Source of the DNA: Pseudomaricurvus sp050633365
GTDB lineage: Bacteria; Pseudomonadota; Gammaproteobacteria; Pseudomonadales; Cellvibrionaceae
Assembly: GCA_050633365.1 (NCBI GenBank)
Contig: JBOEGJ010000041.1
Coordinates: 1-64,000, forward strand
DNA: 64,000 bases
Direction of reading: 5' to 3'
Part shown: positions 33,910-42,874 of the stretch, piece after piece
Position numbering within the stretch: position 1 is the stretch's first letter
Layout: each line of letters starts with the position of its first letter
The notes under the pieces: model-generated
Database searches by the model: none
The model's input: only the letters and a program-made list of their open reading frames with translations
Told to the model about the DNA's origin: nothing
Translations under genes and position numbers: made by a program

Positions 33910-34758
33910 ATGTTGATCCGCGCTCGTAGTCTAGTTTTTATCTTACTTGCCTTAACCGCATGTAGCAGTTTTGCTCCTAGGGGGACCCCCAATGTAGAAG
34001 AGCGTCGCATCATTGCCGCTGAGATTGCACGGGAAGCGAAGCTAACTCTTAACTGGTATTCCGTCGGCGGCTTTCAATTACAAGGCTTTCGGCGTTATCG
34101 CAAGAGTGAAGAGCCTTTGGTCGTCTATATCGAAGGCGATGGTCACGCCTGGGAACGCAATGGTCCCTCGGATAACCCCACGCCCATTAATCCTTTAGCG
34201 TTGCGCTTAGCCGCCGCTGATAGCTCCAGCAATGTGTTGTATTTGGCCAGGCCTTGTCAATACACTCGCAAATTTTGTGAGGTGAAATACTGGACGTCGC
34301 ACCGAATGGCAAGAGAGGTGGTAGCCGCTTATCGGCAGTTAATCGAGAACGAAATGCGGGAGGGTAAGTTTTCCAGTATTCGTTTGGTGGGCTTTTCAGG
34401 GGGCGGCTCCATTGCGGCGCTGTTAGCAAATCAGTTGCATCGCTGTTGCTCGATTGTTGATCTACGTACTGTGGCAGGTAATTTGGACCATCGTTTATGG
34501 ACTAAGCAACTAGCATTGATTCCCATGGAGGGGTCACTCAATGCGGCGGATATAGCTGCGTCGATCAATCATATTCCACAGCTTCATTTTGTCGGTCGGG
34601 ATGATCGAGTGATCTTTCCTGAAATCTATGCAAGTTATCGTCAACACTCTGTGAACACTCGTTGTGTTTCGTCCAGTCTGCAATCAGCTTCACATGTTAG
34701 AGGGTGGGCTGAATTGTGGTCAACATTATCTAAGACGCCGGTTAGCTGCGCCCGCTAG
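33910..34758 (+). CDS. Lipoprotein with an alpha/beta-hydrolase fold
   Basis: A 282-aa predicted lipoprotein: the signal segment SLVFILLALTAC ends in the lipobox LTAC. The mature part is an alpha/beta hydrolase: VVYIEGDGHAW near the first strand, the nucleophile elbow LVGFSGGGS, a late aspartate in FVGRDDRVIF and a histidine in SASHVRGW. Esterase or thioesterase-like activity at the cell envelope is likely; the substrate is unknown. The ATG at 33910 is chosen because the lipoprotein signal begins there. It is probably co-transcribed with the TIGR03032 gene. Confidence 0.8.
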   Translation: MLIRARSLVFILLALTACSSFAPRGTPNVEERRIIAAEIAREAKLTLNWYSVGGFQLQGFRRYRKSEEPLVVYIEGDGHAWERNGPSDNPTPINPLALRLAAADSSSNVLYLARPCQYTRKFCEVKYWTSHRMAREVVAAYRQLIENEMREGKFSSIRLVGFSGGGSIAALLANQLHRCCSIVDLRTVAGNLDHRLWTKQLALIPMEGSLNAADIAASINHIPQLHFVGRDDRVIFPEIYASYRQHSVNTRCVSSSLQSASHVRGWAELWSTLSKTPVSCAR

Positions 34759-34797
34759 AGGGTTCAACGCGCGAGTTTCTACTCTGTCTCAAATACT

Positions 34798-35556
34798 CTA
34801 ATCCTTAATGCCGCTAGCGTAACGCAGTTCCCACTCCATACCGACCTTACCGCCAAAATCTTTGATGCCTACACACTTGTCCACCGCGGTGAGCACCTGC
34901 TCGGGTTCTACATCGATCAAATAGAACAGCTTGGTGCAGAATTCTGCCAGATCTTGGTGAGTGTCAAACAGCCAGGGGACGGAAACAATTTTGTCCTGCT
35001 GAGGCTCCAGCCCGAACTGTTGGAATAGTTTTGTAAACTCATCGTGTTCAATAAAGATGCCATCGTGTCCCTGCGGTGTGTAGTGGTCGACAAAGCCATT
35101 GAGGAATTCGTCGGGTCCACTGCCCGCAGCAACATCGGCAATGGCTATCTGGCCGCCTTGTTTTAATAATCGTGCCCACTCATTAAAAACTGGGGCGCGG
35201 TCCGGAATATGATGCAGACCGGCTAAGCTGGCGATTAAGTCGATACTGTTGTTAGCCAGTGGAATATCGTCGATAGGGCTGTTGATGACTGCGAAAGAGG
35301 GGTGGATACGTTTGCCAAAATTGGCTGCAGGCTCGATACAGGATATTGTGAGGCTACTATCTCCGTTTTCACGAATGCCATCGGCAAGATAACCACCGCC
35401 CGCTGGGGCATCAACGATGTGTAGGTCAGAGCGAAGATCGATAAGATCGATCAGTGCTTGCCGCTCGAAATGACGAGCCTCTGGAAATTTGTCGCAAGCG
35501 CTATTGTAGGATTCTCCGCGATAGTCGAAGATAGTCTCGTAATCCAATATATTCAT
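34798..35556 (-). CDS. Class I SAM-dependent methyltransferase
   Basis: A 252-aa Rossmann-fold methyltransferase. Motif I is VDAPAGGGYLA (48-58), an acidic CIEP ends strand 2, and a methyltransferase-11-type region follows with IDLIASLAGLHHIPD and LLKQGGQIAIADV. The acceptor is unknown. It is transcribed divergently from the second CapK-like gene, with only 15 bases between the two start codons, so the promoters must overlap the coding ends of each other. It may act with that ligase in modifying an unknown acid. Confidence 0.88.
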   Translation of the reverse strand: MNILDYETIFDYRGESYNSACDKFPEARHFERQALIDLIDLRSDLHIVDAPAGGGYLADGIRENGDSSLTISCIEPAANFGKRIHPSFAVINSPIDDIPLANNSIDLIASLAGLHHIPDRAPVFNEWARLLKQGGQIAIADVAAGSGPDEFLNGFVDHYTPQGHDGIFIEHDEFTKLFQQFGLEPQQDKIVSVPWLFDTHQDLAEFCTKLFYLIDVEPEQVLTAVDKCVGIKDFGGKVGMEWELRYASGIKD

Positions 35557-35571
35557 GAGTGTTCCATTCTT

Positions 35572-36735
35572 ATGCCGCGTTCCATTTTCTGTCCTGAGAG
35601 TTTTTTATCTAACTCATATGCGCAGCAGCGCTTCAAAGAAATTTGCCAGTGGGCGAAAGACAACCACCCCTATTACCAGCGCAGTTTGGCTGACTGCGAG
35701 CAAGTGCCTATTTTGACTCGTGAACAGATATTAGACAACAACCAAATGTTGTTGAATGGTCATGAGGTTACTGGGAAAACTTCGGGCTCAACCGGGGTAC
35801 CGGTGCAAATTTCGTGGTCGCAACAACGCCATGAAATTGAAGGCAAGGTAACCAATAAGTTTGTGGGCTGGTTGGGGGGGCGACGTAACGTTACTAAGAT
35901 CATTCACTTGGGAGAGGACGAGCAAGGCGATCAGTTTCTGGATGTCAACTCAGCGGTTGATGCGCAGTTGGATTATCTACTAGAGAGGTATAGAGAACAG
36001 AGGGCGGACGCAATAACCACTTATCCGACCAATGCCGAGCGTTTGTGCCTTGCCATTCTAGAGCGCGAGCTAGATATGAGCTTTATTCAGCGTGTGGGTT
36101 GCTACGCGGAGGTGTTTGAACCAGATCATGAACGATTAATTCAACAGGCTTTCCCCAATGCCCAGATTTGGACGACCTATAGCTCCACTGAGTTCGGTAT
36201 GATTGCCGCACGATGTCCCCATAATCCAGACTTTCATCATGTTTTTGCGGGTAAACTGGGTGTTGAGATTTTGAATAAAGACGACATGCCTTGTGAGCAA
36301 GGTGAATTGGGCCGGCTGGTCATTACCGACTATTACAATACCAATATGCCACTCATCCGTTATGAGATTGGCGATCTTGCCGCGTGGGGGGAATGTGATT
36401 GTGGAAAGATTTCACTGCCGGCACTTTCCCGAGTTGTGGGCAAGGTTCGTGGCGCCTTGGTACATCGCGATGGTGAGCGAGTGCCTTTCACCGACTTATC
36501 GGTAGCGCTGCGTGAGATTGAAGGGATGCGACAGTATCAAGTGATTCAGCACGAACTTGAACGCTTTGAGTTGCGCTATGTAACCTCTGATGAGTATGAA
36601 GCAGCTCTGCAACATGCAGCAGTGGCTGAGTTTAACCAGCATTTTGGTTATCGGCCGAAGATAGAGTTTCGGCGCGAGACGGCTATTGAGCGAGGTACCA
36701 ATGGCAAGTATTACGCATCTATCTCGCACGTCTAA
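35572..36735 (+). CDS. CapK/PaaK-type adenylate-forming enzyme, second copy
   Basis: A 387-aa adenylate-forming protein related to the enzyme at 26293-27690 but shorter and clearly divergent. The P-loop is KTSGSTGVP (69-77), followed by WTTYSSTEFG, RYEIGDLAAW, a GECDCGK cysteine pair, RVVGKVRG and the C-terminal lysine segment GTNGKYYASI. An upstream in-frame start would overlap the divergent methyltransferase; ATG 35572 fits the family's N-terminus. It activates an unknown carboxylate. The pairing of two CapK-like enzymes within 10 kb in one accessory block is notable. Confidence 0.85.
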   Translation: MPRSIFCPESFLSNSYAQQRFKEICQWAKDNHPYYQRSLADCEQVPILTREQILDNNQMLLNGHEVTGKTSGSTGVPVQISWSQQRHEIEGKVTNKFVGWLGGRRNVTKIIHLGEDEQGDQFLDVNSAVDAQLDYLLERYREQRADAITTYPTNAERLCLAILERELDMSFIQRVGCYAEVFEPDHERLIQQAFPNAQIWTTYSSTEFGMIAARCPHNPDFHHVFAGKLGVEILNKDDMPCEQGELGRLVITDYYNTNMPLIRYEIGDLAAWGECDCGKISLPALSRVVGKVRGALVHRDGERVPFTDLSVALREIEGMRQYQVIQHELERFELRYVTSDEYEAALQHAAVAEFNQHFGYRPKIEFRRETAIERGTNGKYYASISHV

Positions 36736-36761
36736 TTGACACCAGAATCGTCATCAAATAA

Positions 36762-36800
36762 GCGTTCCATCGGCGAACTTTCTGCGATCCGATAGAACGC
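36762..36800. terminator. Hairpin between convergent CapK-like and hsaF genes
   Basis: GCGTTCCATCGG pairs with CCGATAGAACGC (36762-36773 with 36789-36800) with one C/A mismatch. It lies in the 73-base gap between two convergent genes and has no T-run, so it may be a shared factor-dependent end or mRNA-protecting element. Confidence 0.5.
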
Positions 36801-36808
36801 TCGCGAGA

Positions 36809-37834
36809 TTAGGATCGTTGAGATTTTGCCATTTCCATGGCCACATCTTCGATCAAGTCTTCTTGGCCGCCAATGGCTTTACGCTTCGCCATCTCTAAAA
36901 GAATGTCCTGCGAGGGAACACCGTACTTGGCGCCTGCACGTTTGGCGAACAGTAAAAACGATGAATAAACGCCGGCGTAACCCAGGGTTAAAGAATCACG
37001 ATCGACGCGAACCAGTTCGTCCATTAACGGAATCACTTTTTCTTCTGCTACGGCCATCAACTTAAAGATATCGACACCGGTATCGGCTTGCATGCGATCG
37101 AGCACTGCGGCGAAGACTTCCAGCGGCGTATTACCTGCACCAGCGCCCAAACCTGCCGCCGAGCCGTCGATACGGTTAGCCCCTGCCTCAACGGCTGCCA
37201 TCGAGTTGGCAACGCCCAAGCCTAGATTGTGGTGACCATGAAAGCCCAGTTCAGTAGTGGGTTTAAGGTTCTTGCGCAACAGAGCAATGCGTTCAGTGAC
37301 ATCGTGAGGGAGCATGTAACCGGCGGAGTCGGTGCAGTAGATGCAGTTGGCACCGTAGGATTCCATCAGCAATGCTTGTTCAAGAATATCTTCGGCGCTG
37401 ATCATGTGGGCCATCATCAAAAAGCCTACGGTATCCAAGCCCATTTGGCTGGACATGCCGATATGCTGCTCAGAAACATCCGCTTCAGTACAGTGAGTGG
37501 CAACTCGAATGGTAGAAACGCCAAGATCCGCCGCCATTTTTAGGTGATCAACGGTACCGATTCCAGGCAGTAACAGTGCCGACACTTTTGCATTCTTCAT
37601 CTTTGGCACAACGGCTTTTAGGTATTCTTCATCACTGTGCGCGGGAAATCCGTAATTCACCGAGGTGCCGCCCAAACCGTCGCCGTGAGTAACTTCGATC
37701 AAGGGAACACCAGCCTCATCAAGACCGGTTGAAATATCGATCATTTCATCGAGTGAGATCTGATGACGCTTGGGGTGCATGCCGTCGCGGAGACTCATGT
37801 CGTGCAGGGTAATTTTCTTGCCTTGATAGTTCAT
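36809..37834 (-). CDS. hsaF: 4-hydroxy-2-oxovalerate aldolase (HsaF/DmpG-like)
   Basis: A 341-aa DmpG-family aldolase. It starts with the metal/active-site segment HDMSLRDGMH (11-20) and carries the TIM-barrel blocks ELGFHGHHNLGLGVANSMAA and DGSAAGLGAGAGNTPLE. It cleaves 4-hydroxy-2-oxo acids from the ring A fragment to pyruvate and an aldehyde (propanal in steroid degradation), which is channelled to HsaG. The start at 37834 is chosen because GGAG lies 6 bases upstream; a TTG four codons earlier overlaps it. It is the last gene of a minus-strand operon, 14 bases after hsaG. Confidence 0.93.
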   Translation of the reverse strand: MNYQGKKITLHDMSLRDGMHPKRHQISLDEMIDISTGLDEAGVPLIEVTHGDGLGGTSVNYGFPAHSDEEYLKAVVPKMKNAKVSALLLPGIGTVDHLKMAADLGVSTIRVATHCTEADVSEQHIGMSSQMGLDTVGFLMMAHMISAEDILEQALLMESYGANCIYCTDSAGYMLPHDVTERIALLRKNLKPTTELGFHGHHNLGLGVANSMAAVEAGANRIDGSAAGLGAGAGNTPLEVFAAVLDRMQADTGVDIFKLMAVAEEKVIPLMDELVRVDRDSLTLGYAGVYSSFLLFAKRAGAKYGVPSQDILLEMAKRKAIGGQEDLIEDVAMEMAKSQRS

Positions 37835-37848
37835 TGTTGTCTCCAAAA

Positions 37849-38757
37849 TTATAGATCGCCGTTGGCCATAGCTTCTGCGTACATTTCTGCGGTACGTAAT
37901 GCCGCTGCGGTCATGATGTCGAGATTGCCAGAATATTTTGGCAGAAAGTCGCCAAGGCCTTCGACTTCCATGAAAATGGTGACGCGGTTGCCATCGAATA
38001 CCGGGCCGTTCTTGAGGGTGTAGCCGGGTACGTATTTTTGAACCTCTTTCACCATATCGTGAACCGACTCAATAATGCGTTCTTGATTTGGCGCTTCTTT
38101 GGTGAGGCAGTGAATCGTGTCGCGCATGATAAGCGGTGGTTCTGCTGGATTCACCACGATAATGGCTTTACCTTTATCGGCGCCACCGACTTGCTCGATT
38201 GCACCGGCGGTGGTACGGGTAAATTCATCAATGTTTTTTCGGGTGCCCGGACCAATCGACTTTGAAGAAACCGTCGCCACAATTTCACCATACTCAACCG
38301 CTTGTACACGGCTAACCGCATTAACCATTGGAATGGTGGCTTGACCACCACAGGTGACCATGTTCACGTTCTCTTTGCGGCCTTCTTTAAGCAGCGCCTC
38401 TAAGTTTACCGGTGGTACACAAAAAGGGCCGATAGCGGCCGGGGTGAGATCGATCATGATCGCGCCTTGCTCATTCACCTTGCGAGAGTTTTCCGCGTGA
38501 ACGTAGGCCGAAGTTGCATCGAAGACAATCTGAATGTTGTCGTCTTTCATGTGAGGAACGAGGCCGTCAACGCCGCTGACAGAGGTTTTCATTCCAAAGT
38601 CGCGTGCGCGTTTAATGCCTTCAGATTCTTCAATACCCACCATCCAAACGGGTTCTATCCAATCGCTGCGCATGGCCTTCATGAGCAGGTCTGTACCAAT
38701 ATTGCCGGGGCCAATGATGGCTGCGCGCAACTTTTGCGGGGGCGTTTGAGTCGACAT
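37849..38757 (-). CDS. hsaG: Acylating acetaldehyde/propanal dehydrogenase (HsaG/DmpF-like)
   Basis: A 302-aa CoA-acylating aldehyde dehydrogenase of the DmpF/BphJ family. The NAD motif is GPGNIGTDL near residues 16-24, and the catalytic Cys is C136 in TCGGQATIP. It turns the aldehyde released by HsaF into acetyl- or propionyl-CoA inside a bifunctional complex with HsaF. The two genes are adjacent in the order hsaG-hsaF, as in other meta-cleavage operons. Length is normal for the family. Confidence 0.94.
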   Translation of the reverse strand: MSTQTPPQKLRAAIIGPGNIGTDLLMKAMRSDWIEPVWMVGIEESEGIKRARDFGMKTSVSGVDGLVPHMKDDNIQIVFDATSAYVHAENSRKVNEQGAIMIDLTPAAIGPFCVPPVNLEALLKEGRKENVNMVTCGGQATIPMVNAVSRVQAVEYGEIVATVSSKSIGPGTRKNIDEFTRTTAGAIEQVGGADKGKAIIVVNPAEPPLIMRDTIHCLTKEAPNQERIIESVHDMVKEVQKYVPGYTLKNGPVFDGNRVTIFMEVEGLGDFLPKYSGNLDIMTAAALRTAEMYAEAMANGDL

Positions 38758-38801
38758 ACTGTTTTATCCTCAGTCTCTAAACATCGTATTTGAACGAAAA
38801 A

Positions 38802-39608
38802 CTACTTAAATTGAATGGTGGCTGTACCGATGGTTTTATTCTGATCGATAAGCTCCATGTGCATTTTGTCGCCAGCGACAACGGCTTCTAGAGGAACCAG
38901 AGAACCCGACAAGATGATTTCACCGGCTTTAAAGGGAATGCCGAACTCGCCCAAGGTGTTGGCGAGCCAAGCAACAGCGGTTAGTGGATTACCTTGAACA
39001 GCTTCGCCTTTCCCACTGCTTATCTTTTTAGAATTTTTGTAAACGTTGACGGTTAACTCTGGAAGTTCAACGCTATTTGGATCGATTTTTTCATCGCCAC
39101 AGACATAAACGCCGCAGGATGCGTTATCGGCGACGGTGTCTTGAATTTTGATTTTCCAGTCATCGATGCGTGAATCAACAATCTCGAAGCAAGGCATGAT
39201 GCACTCTGTGGCGGCCAGTACATCGGCCTCTGTGACGCCTGGGCCTTGTAGGTCTTTATTGAGCAAAAACGCAATTTCAGCTTCAGCTCGCGGAGCAATT
39301 AGTTGACCTTCAATTTTGGCGTCGCCGCCATTGTCGATGGTCATTGCATCAGTGAGGAACCCAAAGTCTGGCTGAAAAACACCGAGCATCTCTTGTACTG
39401 CGGCGGAGGTGACTCCAATTTTTTTTCCCACAACCTTTTCGCCGTCTTTCTCTAGGCGACATTTGAGCATGTGCTCGGAGATTCGGTAGGCGTCTTCAAT
39501 TTCGATATCGTCAAAGCGATCGGTAAACGGCGCTACCGATTTACACTGACGCAAAGCGTGATATAACTCTTCGCCTAGTTGTCGGCGTTGGCTGTCGGAT
39601 AAACTCAT
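38802..39608 (-). CDS. hsaE: 2-hydroxypenta-2,4-dienoate hydratase-like (HsaE)
   Basis: A 268-aa member of the 2-keto-4-pentenoate hydratase/fumarylacetoacetase-like fold. The conserved GKKIGVTSAAVQEMLGVFQP and IAPRAEAEIAFLLNKDL segments carry the metal-binding acidic residues (ExE). HsaE hydrates 2-hydroxyhexa-2,4-dienoic acid, the C-fragment released by HsaD, to the 4-hydroxy-2-oxo acid used by HsaF. It is followed by hsaG after 44 bases on the same strand and preceded by hsaD with a 120-base gap. Confidence 0.92.
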   Translation of the reverse strand: MSLSDSQRRQLGEELYHALRQCKSVAPFTDRFDDIEIEDAYRISEHMLKCRLEKDGEKVVGKKIGVTSAAVQEMLGVFQPDFGFLTDAMTIDNGGDAKIEGQLIAPRAEAEIAFLLNKDLQGPGVTEADVLAATECIMPCFEIVDSRIDDWKIKIQDTVADNASCGVYVCGDEKIDPNSVELPELTVNVYKNSKKISSGKGEAVQGNPLTAVAWLANTLGEFGIPFKAGEIILSGSLVPLEAVVAGDKMHMELIDQNKTIGTATIQFK

Positions 39609-39728
39609 AGTGATTCTCGATTACAGTGGTTCAGTAGAGTGTGTAAATGTAACTTTAGATTATGTTTTTGGTGCTAGGAGTTATTCAGTTGTCATCGACC
39701 AGCGACAAAAAATATCAAAATCAGAACT

Positions 39729-40568
39729 CTAGTTGTTCAAGAAGGTTGTACATTCTTGATTGAATAGATCCTGATGTTCAATCATTACCCAGTGACCACA
39801 TTGACTTAAGGTGATCATTTTGGAGTCCGCGCAGCCTCGTACTAAAGTTGCCGCACCGCTTAGTGGACAAAAGTGATCATCAGCCCCCCAAAACCCCAAC
39901 ACCGGAACTTTGATTTCATTTAGACGATTGGAAATGTTCGGAATACGCATACGACCAAAAACACTGGCGTTTTGAGTTTCGAGTATACGAAAACGCTCTT
40001 CGATCAATTCATCGGTAATGTGCTTCGGATCGAATACGATCAACTTGAGAACTTCTTTTAAATATTCAGGCGTGAATTCAGGTGAGCCTAATGGCACCTT
40101 TGTCATTGCTTGAATGCCTTTCATATTGTTGAAATAGACCTCGAGATCTTCCAAACCGCCGCAGCCCATAAGGATTAGCTTTTCGATCTTTTCTGGATGC
40201 GCGAGAGCAACGCCAAGGCTGACGGCGCCGCCCAGAGAATTTCCGACAAAAGACGCCTTATTGAGATCGATTTTCTGCATAAATTGGTTAACACATTCAA
40301 CAAAGAAGTCGAGCGTGTAATCGAGATCGGGTTTTGAACTATCACCAAAGCCGGGTAGGTCGGGAATAATGACTTGATAGCCTTGATCGACAAAGTGTTG
40401 AGCGTTGTAACGAAAATTCATCCAACCGCTGGCACCGGGGCCGCTGCCCTGTAAAAAGATGACTGCAGGCCCAGTTCCCATGGTGACGTAATCGATAATG
40501 ATCGTTTCATCGGTTGAGCTAGGATTAACGTTAACTTGTCGACTTTCAGGTTTCTTGGGAGCTGTCAT
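39729..40568 (-). CDS. hsaD: Meta-cleavage product hydrolase (HsaD)
   Basis: A 279-aa alpha/beta hydrolase of the BphD/HsaD type. The oxyanion segment is LQGSGPGASGW, the nucleophile Ser111 lies in GNSLGG, the acid in WGADDHFCP and the histidine in QCGHWVMIEH. It cleaves the C-C bond of 4,9-DSHA (the HsaC product) to give HIP acid (9,17-dioxo-nor-seco-androstanoate) and 2-hydroxyhexadienoate. The position in a hsa operon makes the steroid-specific assignment likely; isolated BphD-type activity on other substrates is the alternative. Confidence 0.92.
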   Translation of the reverse strand: MTAPKKPESRQVNVNPSSTDETIIIDYVTMGTGPAVIFLQGSGPGASGWMNFRYNAQHFVDQGYQVIIPDLPGFGDSSKPDLDYTLDFFVECVNQFMQKIDLNKASFVGNSLGGAVSLGVALAHPEKIEKLILMGCGGLEDLEVYFNNMKGIQAMTKVPLGSPEFTPEYLKEVLKLIVFDPKHITDELIEERFRILETQNASVFGRMRIPNISNRLNEIKVPVLGFWGADDHFCPLSGAATLVRGCADSKMITLSQCGHWVMIEHQDLFNQECTTFLNN

Positions 40569-40623
40569 TTTTTATCCTTATTTCGGTTTTGTTGCTGAAG
40601 TTCTACTTTTTCGAAAAGTACGA

Positions 40624-41517
40624 CTATTCAACAACTGCAGTGTTGAACTTTAGCGGTGAGCCGAGCATCTCGCGATGAGAAAGCGGTCGACGACCGTTAA
40701 GGTCGGAGACGCCTAGCTCGATCGAAAGTTCAGCACCTATGTAGGTTCTTCCACTGCGTTTCATCAGAAGAGGGTCGCGATAGAGCGCGTCAATTAGCCG
40801 GCCGGTAAAATCAGGCGTTTCACAGATGTCGGCAAAATGGGCGTACTTTTCCGGCTCTTCAGCCATCACTTTCTGACTGCGTTCGGTATCGAGCATTCCC
40901 ATCCAGAGCGAGACGGTGGCAACCTTGTAAGGTCTCAAGTCGTGGGCCATGTCCCAAGTCATTTTGTCGAGGCCGGCTTTTTGTGCACCGTAGGCGGGGC
41001 CATGCATATAGCATTGTGCTCCAAATGATCCCGTGTTGATGAAGAGTCCCTGAGTTTGCTGACTCATGATTTTGGCCGCGTGGTAGCTAGCCACGTACGC
41101 TGAGCGAAGGCCAACATCTAAGATGCCGACCAGATCCATGGACTTCTCCCAGAAGCCACCAGGTTTGATCAGGTCGTCATGTACCAGTGCCGCGTTATTG
41201 ACCAGAATGTCGAGACGACCCTGTTCGAGTTCTATTTTTTTGAACAGTGCTTCGACTTGTTGATCATCTTGATGGTCACAGACAACGGCGATACCGGTTC
41301 CGCCCGCGTTATTAATAATGTCGGCGGTCTCAAAAATGGTGCCTGGTAAAGGCGCTTGATTTGCCGTGGTGGTACGGCCGGTGACATAGACGATGTCGCC
41401 ACAGGCTCCCAGCGCCCGAGCGATACCTTTGCCGGCGCCACGGCTGGCGCCTGTCACTAAAACAACCCTTGGGCTTTGTGAACTGTTCGTCGTAGAGTGT
41501 GCCATGAAAAGCGCCAT
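40624..41517 (-). CDS. Short-chain dehydrogenase/reductase in the hsa operon
   Basis: A 297-aa SDR. The dinucleotide motif TGASRGAGKG follows an unusually long polar N-terminus, NNAALV stands in place of NNAG, and the YGAQK tetrad lies in GPAYGAQKAG. It belongs to the DHRS1-like branch. It sits between hsaD and hsaA with the same direction, but is not one of the named hsa genes. It may reduce or oxidise a keto/hydroxyl group of a seco-steroid. Start not certain; an ATG four codons later is equally possible. Confidence 0.85.
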   Translation of the reverse strand: MALFMAHSTTNSSQSPRVVLVTGASRGAGKGIARALGACGDIVYVTGRTTTANQAPLPGTIFETADIINNAGGTGIAVVCDHQDDQQVEALFKKIELEQGRLDILVNNAALVHDDLIKPGGFWEKSMDLVGILDVGLRSAYVASYHAAKIMSQQTQGLFINTGSFGAQCYMHGPAYGAQKAGLDKMTWDMAHDLRPYKVATVSLWMGMLDTERSQKVMAEEPEKYAHFADICETPDFTGRLIDALYRDPLLMKRSGRTYIGAELSIELGVSDLNGRRPLSHREMLGSPLKFNTAVVE

Positions 41518-41537
41518 GCTGATGATTCTGAATCAAT

Positions 41538-41581
41538 CCCCTAAGAGTGATCAGAGATCGTGATCTAATTACTCTTAAGGG
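41538..41581 (-). other. Long hairpin between hsaA and the SDR gene
   Basis: CCCCTAAGAGT pairs with ACTCTTAAGGG (41538-41548 with 41571-41581; 10 of 11 positions match). The loop holds three GATC elements that can pair further. No T-run follows on either strand. It could set the relative amounts of mRNA on both sides of the gap, or bind a regulator. Confidence 0.5.
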
Positions 41582-41646
41582 TTGTAGCTGATGATTTCTA
41601 GGCGGTGCATTACCGTTGCTGCATCAGCTTATACAAGCGCCGACAT

Positions 41647-42849
41647 TTACAAAAAGATATCATCGCTCTCAAGACCAAGCTGAACGCCACCGTAGTTCTG
41701 TCCAAATTTATACGGGTTATTTGCGACGTGAGCACGACCAGCAAGAATATCCAGTACAAAACGTTGCAATGGGCTGTTGGTGAAGATCGCGCGACCGCCA
41801 CACATTTTTTGCAGCTCAAGTACAACTTCTAAACAACTCTCTGGAACGGCAGCCGATTCGTAGCGGTATTGAATGCGTTGCGTCATATCGGTGGCTTCGC
41901 CGTTACGCGCGTCTTCCATAAGGTGATCGAAGTTGCTGTGAAGCTTCATTTTTAATTGATCAACCAACGCTTGAGCACGGGCAACCGCCATCTGTGCATT
42001 GCCGTCTTCAGCGGTTTTGGAACCATCGTTGGTTCCAACACGTTTTGAAGCGACACTTAAGTAAGCGTTAATCGCGCCCTGAGTTGCACCGATGGTTGAG
42101 CCAGACACAGCGCGTGGGAATAATTGACCAAAGGGTATTTTGTACAAAGGCACAGTCTTAGAATCGATACCGGGGTTGGTTCCTTGAAAACCGTCCATTG
42201 AGCTGTGGGTGCGATAATCAGGTACAAAGGCATCTTCAACGACGATGTCGTTACTGCCTGTGCCTTTCAAGCCGAAGGTATGCCAGGTGTCTTTGATTTG
42301 GAAGTCGGCTTTTGGCACTAAGAATGTGCGATAGTCTGGCGCAGGGTTTTCTTCAGTTGGAGGTACAACACCGCCCAAAAAGACCCAATCACAATGATCG
42401 CAGCCACTCGAAAAGGCCCAGCGACCGCTGAACTTAAATCCGCCCTCTACGGGGGTCACTTTGCCTACTGGCATATATGAAGAGGCAATCAATACGCTGG
42501 TGTCATCTTTCCAAACGTCTTCTTGAGCTTTGAGATCAAATAAGGCGATTTGCCAATTGTGAACCGCGATCACGCCGTAGATCCAAGCGGTGGACATACA
42601 GCCTTCGGCTAGTGTCATTTGCACATCAAAGAAGACTTGAGGATCCATTTCGAATCCGCCCCAGCGTTTTGGTTGTAATACGCGAAAGAAACCGGCTTCG
42701 TGCATTTTGGCGATGGTTTCTTCTGGAACTTTACGTTCGGTCTCGGCTTTTGGCGCTTGTTCAGCCAAAAATGGGATCATCGTCTTGGCGCGCTCAACTA
42801 AAAGATCGCGGGTGATTTCTTGATCTGTATTGCTTGCTTGTAAGGTCAT
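41647..42849 (-). CDS. hsaA: Flavin-dependent 3-HSA hydroxylase, oxygenase component (HsaA)
   Basis: A 400-aa acyl-CoA-dehydrogenase-fold FMNH2-dependent monooxygenase. The N-terminal KMHEAGFFRVLQPKRWGGFE and FSGRWAFSSGCDHCDWVF segments are characteristic of HsaA/HpaB-group-D oxygenases. HsaA hydroxylates the phenolic ring A of 3-HSA to the catechol 3,4-DHSA using reduced flavin from HsaB. The hsaB gene ends 25 bases upstream in the same direction, so the two components are made together. Length is near that of known HsaA proteins. Confidence 0.93.
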   Translation of the reverse strand: MTLQASNTDQEITRDLLVERAKTMIPFLAEQAPKAETERKVPEETIAKMHEAGFFRVLQPKRWGGFEMDPQVFFDVQMTLAEGCMSTAWIYGVIAVHNWQIALFDLKAQEDVWKDDTSVLIASSYMPVGKVTPVEGGFKFSGRWAFSSGCDHCDWVFLGGVVPPTEENPAPDYRTFLVPKADFQIKDTWHTFGLKGTGSNDIVVEDAFVPDYRTHSSMDGFQGTNPGIDSKTVPLYKIPFGQLFPRAVSGSTIGATQGAINAYLSVASKRVGTNDGSKTAEDGNAQMAVARAQALVDQLKMKLHSNFDHLMEDARNGEATDMTQRIQYRYESAAVPESCLEVVLELQKMCGGRAIFTNSPLQRFVLDILAGRAHVANNPYKFGQNYGGVQLGLESDDIFL

Positions 42850-42874
42850 AACGGTCTCACTCTATCGGTGTTTT

